Of a stretch of 64,000 nt of DNA, positions 33,494 through 43,118 are shown in pieces. The notes beneath the pieces are model-generated. The model was not told the origin of the DNA, did not search any database, and saw only the letters and a list, made by a program, of their open reading frames with translations. The DNA is from Cycas panzhihuaensis (Eukaryota; Cycadophyta). The DNA lies in the NCBI GenBank assembly GCA_023213395.1, contig CM041465.1, positions 50,351,741-50,415,740 on the forward strand, written 5' to 3'. The position numbers were made by a program, and so were the translations under genes. Every line of letters starts with the position of its first letter. The first letter of the stretch is position 1.

Positions 33494-34633
33494 TTATGTA
33501 TTCTTAATGCTTTCAATTGATATTAAATGTTTTTTTACTTTCCTACTTATGTCCCTTATATTTTTTAATACTTTGTGTATTACCCGGTTGTTGGAAAAGT
33601 ATGAAAAGGCTTTGGTGAATGGATGTTCTATCTCTTCCCAAGTTACCAGTTGGATTTGTTCTTGTTTCAAGAACCATGTCTTTGCTAATGTACCCAAAGA
33701 ATGGATGAATAGGTGACTCCCTTGTATTTTAGGGATGCTCCAATATTTCCATAGCCATTTGCATCTAAGGAGATGCTTGTTAGGGCACTCTCCTACCAAG
33801 AATCTTGAAATTAGTAAGTTTTGGGGTGGGTCGAACCTGAGTCGAAAATTTGATTGTAAGCTTTCCCATGTTTGGAGGGTATGGTGGTGGGCTATATACC
33901 ACTGCCATGCATGATCTTGAAGTGTAGTTACAAAAGTCAAGGGTCCATTGGGTTTTATCCAATATCCTATAATGTAGCCAATTCTCCATGCATTGAATCA
34001 AATGGTTCATGCCTTTCATTTTCTTCCTTTGAAATGAAGGTAATTGTTCTTGCCTTTTTGTTCTATTTTTGGGTATAAGTTTAGTGAAGTAAGTACTTTT
34101 TGCTAACCCTCGTAAGTACTGGAATCTTGGGGGTTAGTGATTTTACATATACCTTATTCCTTATTTGCAACTCAACCTTTACTAAGTTACTATCTAATGA
34201 TTTATTAGGACAACTAACACTCGTATAGTCTGAATTATTATTTAATTTATCATCAATTGAAAAACATTTAGATAATGAATTACAATGAAATAAGTGGGGT
34301 TGTATCTCATACGAATTGTCCATCCAATATTTGGTCATGTTGCTGGTTCCTTCTTCGTCTAATGATGCTTCTGATGGCATTTCTCCATAAATATTGGGCT
34401 CAAATTCCTGAGTATCATTCATATGTGCGGTTTCTTCTACCGTGTCGTATAAGTTGGCTTCATCGAAAGTTGAAGAGGTTTTTTGTGTTGCTACTGTTGT
34501 GCTAGACGCATCATTTGGAACATCCTCCACTGTGTATCTATTTTTTGTCAGCATGGGGAGGACGACCTCATTCTCTCCATTGGTAAGTGTGAAGGTCACG
34601 TCTCTCCAACTTTGTAGGCATTTTGTTTGATAT
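33494..34633 (-). pseudogene. Gypsy-A second gag/capsid-like domain and linker, between protease and RT
   Basis: The linker (34599-34081) is acidic and shows no known motif. Then 34019-33494 reads, across one frame change, MNHLIQCMENWLHYRILDKT, QWTLDF, LQDHAWQWYIAHHH, TWESLQSNFRLRFDPPQN, FPNKHLLRCK-like CPNKHLLRCKW. The pattern W...F...L...A..WY......TW..L...F..RF matches the Retrotrans_gag (capsid) family. The element already has a capsid-like domain in gag (36815-36498), so this is a second copy in an unexpected place. The same domain is in gypsy-B near 60110-59870 and deleted in gypsy-C. Function unknown. Confidence 0.65.
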
Positions 34634-34907
34634 TGTTGGAGCGCATGACGCTACCTATCACGAGGAAGTCCTCTTTCCAAAATCATCCTAGGGCTTTTGG
34701 TGTAACGACGGCCCGTGACAAGTGGTATCAGAGTGTCTAGAGTTCAAAACCGATCCTGTGTACCGCAGTAGGTGGTCATGCATGCCGTGTAGGTACAATC
34801 GACCTCTCGTGACGAGGGAGTGCTGGAGCGCATGACGCTAACTATCATGAGGAAGTCCTCTTTCCAAAATCACCCTGAGGGTTTTGGTATAACAACGGTC
34901 TGTGACA
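34634..34907 (+). mobile_element. TRIM: 274-bp miniature LTR retrotransposon
   Basis: Two 87-bp direct repeats (34634-34720, TGTTGGAGCGCATGACG...CCGTGACA; 34821-34907, TGCTGGAGCGCATGACG...TGTGACA) flank a 100-bp core that begins, after two bases, with the primer-binding site TGGTATCAGAG (34723-34733). The strand is taken from the primer-binding site. The target duplication is GATAT (34629-34633) and GATAC (34908-34912). The uninterrupted site exists in gypsy-B near 60950 (TTGATATAACC), confirming the boundaries. It has no coding capacity and needs enzymes from other elements to move. Confidence 0.93.
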
Positions 34908-35160
34908 GATACAACCATGGTCTACCCAATAATGTTGGATAGGTGACCATATCTTTGATAGTGTCCTCGATCGTAAAGTCTACAGGAACAATAATACAGA
35001 CTACATTCACTTGTATGTTTTCCAAATTCCCCACTGGTTTCACTAGCAACTCGTTTGCTAGTTTCAATGAGTAGTTTGTGGGCAACATTCGTGGGTTTTC
35101 CAACTTCTTCCATGTCTGAATAGGCAATACATATATCGCAGCTCCTCATTCTACGATAAC
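34908..35160 (-). pseudogene. Gypsy-A protease
   Basis: From 35160: NVIV, E, stop, GAAIYVLPIQTWKKLENPR, then KLANELLVKPVGNLENIQVN, VDFTIEDTIKDMVTY, LLGRPWL. By comparison with gypsy-C (IMDGGAAVYILPTQTWKKLG) the catalytic DGG is E-stop-G here. DGG instead of DSG or DTG is known in some plant gypsy lineages (for example Tat-type). The TRIM splits the domain from its C-terminal continuation. It would have cut the polyprotein. Confidence 0.75.
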
Positions 35161-37405
35161 ATTCTTTAGGGTTATCCCTAAAATGTTTATATCTACTGAG
35201 GGATCCAATTCATAGGATGGTTTGATTTTGTGTAGACTTCGGAAGGCTTCTTTTGGGTGAATCTTTCCTCCCTTTATCCAATCAATGACTTTCCCGAAGG
35301 GAATGGTTAGATTTAGCTGTTTGACTAGGTCTTCCATCAGTACCAACTTTTGTAGGAGTTCCTCTAACTTAGATGCCTCTCCTAAGTTTTCTGCTAATGC
35401 TTGTTCTTCCATTTTCTTATTTTTTCTTCGATATACTTACTTTATCTCAGATTTTTCCATTGGTAATGACTTAGTTGCTTCCTCTTGTGCAACTTAGTTG
35501 CTTCCTCTTGTGTAGCTTCCTCTAGTGCTCTTTTTGCGGCAGTGAATCAGTTGATGTCTACCTTAGGATTAGGATAGTATTTTTTCGCCTCATTCTTTCT
35601 GTTTTGTAAGTTGACATTTTTAGGGGATCCTGGTATAATTGTTACCCCATTTAAGGCTTTGCCCTTGCCTTTGCATTCCTCGGTGGTATGCATGCTTAGT
35701 CCGCAATTTTTACATAGATATGAACATTCCTTTTGAATTTTTTCTACTAGACAGTCTGACTTCCAGTGTCCATATTCTAAACATATCAGGAATCTTCCCA
35801 ATGGAGTTTTCTTCCTTGGGTTTTTGGGTCATGTCCTTGTTGTATATATCGTTTGAGTGTTTAGGTTATTTCTCCCTCATCCTCTTCCTTCGACGTTTGT
35901 GCCTTTAGTGTTAAAGTAACATTTTCGAGTGTTGTGTGTTCCTTGGTCACAAATATGACACCAAGTGTTATGTTTCCTAATTCAGGCATTGCATTTGCAT
36001 TCTTTTGTTGTGTGAGTGTCTTCTTCACAGATGTGGCACCATTTTTCTATTGGGGCCTCCTTGCCCTAATGTTTGCTAGAGTCTCCCCTAGAGTTGTCTC
36101 GATTTCTGTGCTCTTATAGTTTCAACCTGGCCACTTTTTTGAGGGCCTCTATTTTTGCATTTTTCTCTAACTTGGCCATTTGGAATAAGGGTCTATTGAA
36201 GTTTTGTGTTTTCAACTCATTTATTTCTTCTTGCAATCTTATGACCAAAGCGTTGTAAGCTATTCTCTTAGTGTCGATCTCTTTTTTGAAATCCAAGGCC
36301 AACTCTTGCATGTGCTTATATGGTTTTAGGGGATGTGATTCCATTGCATTCCCTTAATTTGGTGTTCAATCCATTCACAAAGAAGGTACACATACTTAGG
36401 TCCATGATCTTTTCTCCGTTTGTTATAGCAGAAGTGATCATATCTATTCTGTTAATGTATGACATTACGGATTCTTCTAGTTTCTGTTGAATTTTCCTTA
36501 GTCTATAATATCATTGTTACGGTACTTCAGAAACCTTTCTTCGAACTCCTTTTTAATTTCACTCCAAGATTTGTGTGGGTCTAATTGTTTATACCAGGCT
36601 AATGGTACACCCCTCAATGAATATGCGAATCTTTCCTTGATTTCGGTCTCATCTGTGATTTTTTCGAGATCGATTAACCTCTGGAATAGGTAAGTATATT
36701 TTGTGGCATTTGTAGAGTCATTGAAAATGAGTTTCCCAAATTCCTTATGGTGTGCCATTGTGAAGTTGTTCCTCTCTTCCTCCCTTCGAGGTGGGGTTAT
36801 TGCTTTTCCTTTCAAAAACTTCTTATAATATCATCTTAGTGGTGTTTCTTTCTCACTATTCCCTTTCTCGAATAAGGGATTACGTATGGGTGATTTCAGT
36901 TGAATTAGCCTTAGTAATCTAGGTATCTTGGCTACTATTGGAGTTGTTATTATATATGATTGATCCTCACTTTCCTCTGGTGGATCTTCAAAGTGTTGAC
37001 TAATCAAATGATTTTTCCAACGTGCATGGGGACCTTGCTTCGCCCTTTCCTCGTTGCCACTCAGGTCCTTCGGAGTGGAGTCCAAACTTAGCTTCATCTC
37101 TGGGTTGTTTATTTCTTTTGCCTCCTCCTCAATATCTGTCCCTTTGTGATATTTTTTTGGAGCAAGTGTGATTGTCATAGGCTTCCCTTGGCCTCTGTCT
37201 TCTATCTCTCGTGGTGTCTGGGCGCCACTTGCCTCAGGTCCTTCCATTGATTCACTCTGATCCTCCTTTTCCTCTATACTTAATCTCCTTGCTCTCCTTA
37301 GTTTTTCTCTCGAGACCATCTTAAGGCTTTCTGTCTGCTTGATTCCATTATCCCTTGAGGTTTTGTTTATGGCTCCTCTGCCTTCGAAGGCCATTTAGGT
37401 GGCAT
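35161..37405 (-). pseudogene. Gypsy-A gag with capsid domain and four zinc knuckles
   Basis: Starts at 37405 (MPPKWPSKAEEP), as in gypsy-C (MPPKRPSKKEES). Capsid-like domain at 36815-36498: LIDLEKITDETEIKERFAYS, GVPLAWYKQLDPHKSWSEIK, EFEERFLKYRNN. A coiled-coil-like stretch is at 36344-36114. Then CHICEEDTHTTKEC and CHICDQGTHNTRKC (about 36040-35910), FLICLEYGHWKSDC (first Cys lost) and CKNCGLSMHTTEEC (35801-35680). Four CCHC knuckles is more than the one or two usual for gypsy gag. A region 35412-35160 (LLQKLVLMEDLVKQLNLTIP) leads into protease. Several stops and shifts. Confidence 0.85.
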
Positions 37406-37537
37406 TGGACGGTCCCCTTGGCTGTTTAGGCTTAGTTAGAGCTTGTCATCACTGTGACAGCTAGGGTGACTTGTCCTTTGCACATGAATTTTCCGGTTTG
37501 TCTTTCCTCCGCTAGTGGACTTAGGCGACAGAATCAA
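37406..37537 (-). other. Gypsy-A leader and probable primer-binding site
   Basis: Short leader between LTR and gag. Next to the LTR the minus strand reads TTGATTCTGTCGCCTAAGTC; gypsy-C has TTGGTTTCATTGCCTAAGTC. This is where the primer-binding site must be, but I cannot assign the tRNA. It is clearly not the initiator-Met type used by the copia elements here. Confidence 0.55.
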
Positions 37538-38245
37538 TGTTGACTTTAGTTTGCCCCCATTGGAAGATTTTCACTCGTCAAGGGTTTACACTGTAGTCTA
37601 GGGTGTGTGCACGTGTTCAACATACATATCTTTCATTAATTATGCCACATAAGTCCACAATTATACTCATGCATATAGAATCACCGTGCATTCTTTAGTA
37701 AGTACACATGATTTCCACGTAACTTTGTAATATTATTAGACAATAGTCAATGTTTACATCATATATAGTTCGTACATGCCTGACTGGTCATCCGTACCAG
37801 ATCAAGTACCAATTGGATCACTTGCTTGACTCTCACATCCATTCCCATTTACGGATGTGTTTAAATACCATTTGCGTGCCTGTTGTGGAATAGTTGCGAC
37901 TAGCAGTCATAATCATCTGCTTTCCCTAACCGACATCCCTTCATTTAGTAATTTGTACTTGTTAGTCTTCAATACATCCTCTAACAAGTAAGGCCAGCTC
38001 ACATGTCTCATCCGTTCCATGCTCGTTCCCTAGCTGTGTTGCATCCGTTCTTTCCTCTATTTGATGTGTTCCTATTGTACGTCGTCTATTCCTATAGTGG
38101 AATTGTCCTGTTTGCTGTCTCTTGTTCGTTTGTTCTCTCTTCCGAATGCATGTTGAACGGTTGCCATGCAAAGTACCTACTGTTTTGCCTAGTTTCCATC
38201 ATACATTTCTCCTTACGGATGCATGTGTTAATTATAGCCTCAACA
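37538..38245 (-). repeat. Gypsy-A 5' LTR
   Basis: 708 bp, TGTTGACTT...CCTCAACA, with inverted ends TGTTG/CAACA. The duplication copy CTCTA follows at 38246-38250. It carries the ~310-bp unit once, against three times in the 3' LTR. Confidence 0.92.
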
Positions 38246-38250
38246 CTCTA

Positions 38251-39346
38251 AATCGACCTACTTAGTTTTGAAGATCTATCTATCCCTAGCTTAGCATTTG
38301 AGGTTATTCGATGAATTGATTTTGCTTGAGTGGCTTAGGGTTCAATGTTGTTGTGGATGGTGTCTTCTATTTGATTTTATGATTTAATTTGGTTTTAAAT
38401 CTTCAATATCTAGTTTTGTCTTCAAACTTGAGACTCATGAAGGTCTTCGATCAAACATATTTTGGCTTCTCAACGAGCTACTCTTGATCAAGTGGCCTTT
38501 TAAAAAATTATCTCAATGTTGAACTTTTTGAATTTGAAGGCAATTCCATATGGTGTATTCACATTTATTAGGCTTTGGTGAGTTTTGTGTTGGTTTGGGG
38601 TTATTTATCTCAATTGAGTTTTATTCATTGGGCATGCTTTGACCTTGCAACTTGCTTCACACTCAAAATTTCAAATGATCTTGCCCATGGCGACATTACA
38701 ACCCCTGCTACATTTGACTCTACTCTTAGTGCTGAAAATTTGTACTCCACTAAATCAACTCACAAACCTTAATAACAAAGACACTTCCATTTTTGAAAAT
38801 CTACACAAAAACCTTTTTACGATGATGTCTCTAGATTTGTAAAATGTGTTCAATGCCCTAATTTGATTTCTCTCATGAATCAACCTTTGAAACTCATGAA
38901 CCTAAACATTTAACAATTTGAGGAAACCCCAAGACCTGCTACATAGTTTAAAAGTCTACCCTTTACGATGATTGATTATATTTTCTTTGTGCCCTAGTCT
39001 GGTACTCACAACAACAAAAAAAGTTTGCCCCACAAGATTTGAATATTTATTATTATTTTTGTTCATAGATAATGAACAAATTAGCCCCAAAAATTTTATG
39101 AGAACACTAAAAATTACAATTTGTAGATGATCTTCCACTACACCGTGTAATTTTCGCATAACTTAAATTTTTAAATTGATTTTTCAGTGCATACATGGCC
39201 TAAAAAGCCACTTCAAAATTGTTGAGCTAGTTCTTGAACTCAAACCTCAACATTCACTTTACTACCTTTCAAAATTGGCTCTTTGCAATTGGTACCAAAT
39301 GTGAGTGATTTGACTAAGATCAAAATATGTGAAAAACACTATAATT
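38251..39346. other. Background DNA between gypsy-A and gypsy-B
   Basis: AT-rich, about 1.1 kb, originally continuous with 1-2148. No gene, RNA or repeat is recognised; short open frames such as 38575-38772 lack any family signature. The last five bases (39342-39346, TAATT) are the presumed left duplication copy of gypsy-B, whose right end is outside the window. Confidence 0.6.
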
Positions 39347-40068
39347 TGTTGACTATAAAATATGCTCTCTATTCCAGATCTTCACTTGTCAAGGGTTTCC
39401 ACTGTAGTCTAGGGTGTGTGCAGGTGGTCAACATACATATTCTTTAGTTAATCATCCACATAAGTTCACAATTCACATACATTCCACATGCATTCCATAA
39501 TAAGTACACATAATTGTTCACGTAACTCTCTTATTTCATTAGGCAATAGTAAAAAATATATCACGTAAGGTCCATTCAGTCTTGACTGGTCAACTGTACT
39601 AGATCAAGAACCGTTGGAATTCACTAACTCAACTCTTACATCCATCTCAATGAATGGATGTGATTATATACACTATGCATCCCCATTGTGGAACGGTTGC
39701 GTTTGCAGTCGCAACCGTTCGTTTTCTGGAATGGACGCCTGTTCATCCTTAACTCTTTGTTAAGCTTTGATTATTCGTTCGTTCGTACGATTGCCCACGT
39801 GTCACCTTCATACCGCAACCATTCCCGTCTTTGTGCTGTGTTCCATCCATTCCTGGTCTGTTCCTTCTTGTCTTGCATACGTTTTCTATTGTTCTGTGCA
39901 TTCCTACTGCACAATATTCATTCCTGAGATGGAATGGACTGTAATTCCGGCCCTGTGCTTTCCATTCCCTATCCCGAATGCATCCTAGTTAACTGTTCTG
40001 CCAATATCTTTGCTGGTTCTTTATCCGTTCCTCTTCCCGAACGTATGGCGTTAATTATGATTGCAACA
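39347..40068 (-). repeat. Gypsy-B 3' LTR
   Basis: 722 bp, TGTTGACTATAAA...GATTGCAACA, followed by internal TCTATCC. It contains a clear hairpin, AACGGTTGCG...CGCAACCGTT with an 8-nt loop, at about 39692-39719. Repeated CGTTCC/CATTCC motifs run through it. Confidence 0.9.
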
Positions 40069-40137
40069 TCTATCCAGGGTTAACAAAAATGGTTGAGCAT
40101 TTGTACTCAATTTCAAAAATTTTCGTTATGCTTCCTC

Positions 40138-41235
40138 CTCCTCCCCTTTTTGATATTAGGGCTACCTCTGCAATCATGTTGACTCAACTGCTTTCAACAT
40201 GCCTTCGTTAATTTGCGTAAGGGTTGGTATAATGGCATCTTTTTCCTTGGTTTTCTCTTGTAATTCATCTCTTTGTCTTTTGTAGCCTTCTTCTAATTCT
40301 TGCAGTGCCTGAACTATGTATGTACCCTTCTCACTTTGGGCTGCTTGTGAAGAACCTTCCCCTAGCTCTGACATTGCTTGAGGGATCTTTGTTTCCCACT
40401 CCGGTGGTAGCTCCTCTTCGGTGGGCTGTTCCTTGCTTCTCTTTAAGCCTCTTTTTGTTGCTTGCTTTTGCCAGTGTGGAAATGAAGTTCCTGGTTTGTG
40501 CTGCACCCATTTTAAGATTTTAGCCATCTCTGCTTTAACTTGGCATTTTACCCCCAGATCCTGGATACTACTTGACATGGTGTTGATCCATTTCTTTATC
40601 GTCGGCTCTCCTGGTTGAATGGGTAGTGAAGGAGGATGAGTATTTGGATATTGATGGAATAATAAGGCTAACAAGAGCGATGGTTGCCTGAAGGGGTGAT
40701 TTTGCAGCTCTCCTAACTGCTGCTCAATGCTATTAGCTAGAAACTTGCACCAATTCATTCTGATACCGTCTCGTAGTGCTAACAATAAGGGTATTAACCC
40801 TCCCGGAATGTAAGTGTGCTTTTGCTTTGAGAGGAACTTAGAGACTAGGATCTTGGCTGCCCATTGCAGCTTCCTATCTATAATGTTGATGATTCTTATA
40901 CCTCCGGAATAAACTTGAGTGTCTGGGGTACAAAGTTCTCTTGTCCATGTTTCTCTATCAACTTCATATTTTCTTGTAACTGCGGGGGTTTCTTCTTCAT
41001 TAGATAAACCTGTAACCTCTTGGATGATTGCTACATCCATTTTTATCTTTTCTTAGTTCCACTTTACAGCTACGATGATTTCTTCCATGATTTTGGGGTC
41101 CTAATACAAGGGAGGCATAATCATAAAATCTCCCCATCCAGCTTGCTCGATTTTTACTCTGAAATTCTCTGGTAATTCCTCAAATTCTGTTTGTAACTTT
41201 GGCAGGTAGGTCTCTTAGATACCTGCAATCTTCAT
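40138..41235 (-). pseudogene. Gypsy-B ORFX, extra ORF between pol and the 3' LTR
   Basis: Same sense as gag-pol. If started at MKIAGI (41235) the product is about 365 residues; 41040-40174 is open for 288 codons from MDVAIIQEVTGLSNEEE. Visible parts: ETWTRELCTPDTQVYSGGIR, AAKILVSKFLSKQKHTYIPG, GLIPLLLALRDGIRMNWCKF, PSLLLALLFHQ, a Pro/Glu-rich middle and a C-terminal coiled coil (LQELEEGYKRQRDELQEK). The middle loosely recalls the putative plant transposon protein domain (Transposase_32) found in some plant gypsy elements; that is a guess from pattern. A stop before EKIK (41053-41055) is shared with gypsy-C, so translation may begin downstream of it. The CGA codon at the end is TGA here. Confidence 0.65.
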
Positions 41236-41276
41236 TTTGGCGGGCGTATGTTCCTTACTTCGGATGTTTGGGTGAT

Positions 41277-41944
41277 TGTTGATTTATAAATCTGATCCTG
41301 CTGCAAATTCTCACTTGTCAAGGGTTTCCACTGTAGTCTAGGGTGTGTGCAATTGGTCAACATACATATTCTTTACTTAACCATCCACGTAAGTCCACAA
41401 TTCACATACATTTTACATGCATTCCATAATAAGTACACATTCTTTCCACATAACTCTTTGTATTATATTAGACAATATTGAAAAGTACATTGTTCTGGGG
41501 TCCATTCGGTCTTGACTAGTCAACTGTACCAGATTAGGAACCGTTGGATTACACTACTCGACTTTCACATCCATCCCAATGATTGGATGTCATTAAATAT
41601 CCGATGTGTCCCTGTTGCGGAACGGTTGCGTCTACAGTTGCAACCGTTCGTTCCCTGGAACGAACATCTATTCAGACGTGTTCGTTCGTTCGGACGGTTG
41701 CTCCCGTGTTTCTTTTGTACTGGCACCATTCCCTCTTCCGTGTTGCGTTCCCCATATGTTCCTATGCTGTTCCATGCGTTCCTGTGATGTTCCATGCATT
41801 CTTGCACTATTTTCGTGCGTGTCTTCACTGTTTTCATTCGTTCCTGCTGCACAGCAACTATTCCGAACCCAGAATGCATCCCGTGCTGTCCATTCTTGAC
41901 CTGGAATGCATCTTGAATGTACGATGTCACTTTTAGTCGCAACA
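41277..41944 (-). repeat. Gypsy-C 3' LTR
   Basis: 668 bp, TGTTGATTTATAAATC...AGTCGCAACA. Hairpin GAACGGTTGC...GCAACCGTTC at about 41620-41650. Followed by internal TCTATCTGGGG; the run of G next to it on the minus strand side may be the polypurine tract. Confidence 0.92.
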
Positions 41945-42038
41945 TCTATCTGGGGTCCCCAAAAATAGGCTGAGCATCCATGCTCAAAATTCAAATTTAA
42001 AAATTTTTGTATGTTGCTTCTTCCTTCTCCTTCTGATG

Positions 42039-43118
42039 TTAGGGCTGCTCCTGCAGTCTTGTTGTCTCAGTTGCCTTCAACATGTCCTCATTAATCTGGG
42101 TCAAAGTTGCTATGATGGCATCCTTTTCCTTGATCCTTTCTTGTAGCTCTGTAATTTGTGCTCTGTACCCTTGTTCTAACTTTTGGAGTGCTTGAACTAT
42201 AAATGTGCCTTTCTCACTTAGGGCTAGCTGAGAAGAACCCTCCCCTGGCTCGGATGTTGCTTGTGGGATATCTGTTTCCCACTCTGGAGGTAATTCTTCT
42301 TTTGCAGGATGTTCTTTGCTTCTTTTTGAGGCCCTTTTTGTTGTTTGTTTCTGTTGGTGTGGGTAGGAAGTGCCTGGTTTATGTTGTACCCATTTGAGAA
42401 CTTTTGTCATTTCTGCCTTAACTTGACGCTTTGCTCCTGCATCTTGAATGCTACTGGGCATGGTGTTAACACATTTCTTTATTACCGGTTCTCCTGGTTG
42501 GATGGGTAGTGAAGGAGGATGGATGTCTGGACATTGATGAAATAATAGTGCAAGTAGAAGTGATGGTTGCCTGAAGGGATGATTTTGCAATTCCCCCAAT
42601 TGTTGCTCCATGCTGTTAGCTATAAATTGACACCAATTCATCTGAACTCCATCGCGTAGAGCTAGCAATAATGGTATTAAACCTCCTAGAGTGTAGGTAT
42701 GTTTCTACTTTGAGAGAAATTTAGATACTAACACTTTGGCTGCCCACTGCAATCCTTTGTTCGTAATATCAATAATCCTAATGCCTCTTGAGAAGACTTG
42801 CGCAGCAGGAGTGCATAATTCCCTTGTCCAGGTTTCCCTATCCACTTCTGATTTCTTACTAACCGTGGGGATTTCTCCCTCATTTGATAATCCTGTGACT
42901 TCTTGAATGATAGTTGCATCTAACCTAATTTTTTCTTAATTCCATTTGATTGCCACAATGATTTCTTCCATGATTTCTAGATCCCAGTATTAAGGTGGTG
43001 TAGTCACAAAGTCTCCCCATCCTGCTCACTGAATCTTGGCTTTAAAATCTTCTTAAAGTTCTTCAAATTCTATTTGCAATTTTGGCACGTAAGTCTCCTG
43101 CATCCCAATGATCTTCAT
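42039..43118 (-). pseudogene. Gypsy-C ORFX
   Basis: Second full copy of the extra ORF, starting MKIIGMQETYVPKLQ at 43118 and ending LQEQP, stop, at about 42039. It aligns end to end with gypsy-B ORFX: GWGDF near the start, EVTGLSNE, VDRETWTRELCTP, QWAAKVLVSKFLSK, GLIPLLLALRDGVQMNWCQF, PSLLLALLFHQC, and the coiled coil ELQERIKEKDAIIATLTQI. Stops include the shared one (42936-42938) and one after FLSK. The Glu/Gln/Lys-rich C-terminal coil suggests self-association. Role unknown. Confidence 0.7.

Larger units (their letters stand above)
2154..38245 (-). mobile_element. Gypsy-A: Ty3/gypsy LTR retrotransposon, 36 kb with nested insertions
   Basis: The outer boundaries are LTR ends TGTTGACTT at 2154 and CAACA at 38245, flanked by perfect 5-bp duplications CTCTA (2149-2153 and 38246-38250). 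The element runs on the minus strand: 5' LTR 37538-38245, gag, protease, second gag-like domain, RT, RNase H, integrase, palindrome-rich region, ORFX remnant, 3' LTR. It is interrupted by copia-0 with copia-1 inside it, by a copia fragment, by copia-2 with copia-3 inside it, and by a TRIM. After removing these, about 10 kb is its own DNA. Many stops and frameshifts show it is dead. The matching duplications are the strongest evidence that these far-apart pieces are one element. Confidence 0.9.

Noticed and set aside
34634-34907. A gypsy or copia solo-LTR pair or simple local tandem repeat
   Set aside because: The primer-binding site between the repeats, TG/CA ends and target duplication with an empty paralogous site identify a TRIM.
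35161-37405. Endogenous pararetrovirus or other virus as source of the zinc-knuckle ORF
   Set aside because: The LTRs, integrase and gene order are those of a Ty3/gypsy retrotransposon, and no movement protein or envelope-like gene is seen.
38251-39346. Organelle DNA insertion (plastid or mitochondrial)
   Set aside because: No organelle gene or tRNA sequence is recognisable; composition is ordinary AT-rich nuclear DNA.
41583-41945. Overlapping 90-126-codon ORFs within the gypsy LTRs (also 49457-49861)
   Set aside because: They arise in all frames of a CGTTCC-rich LTR, and the same positions in other LTR copies have stops.
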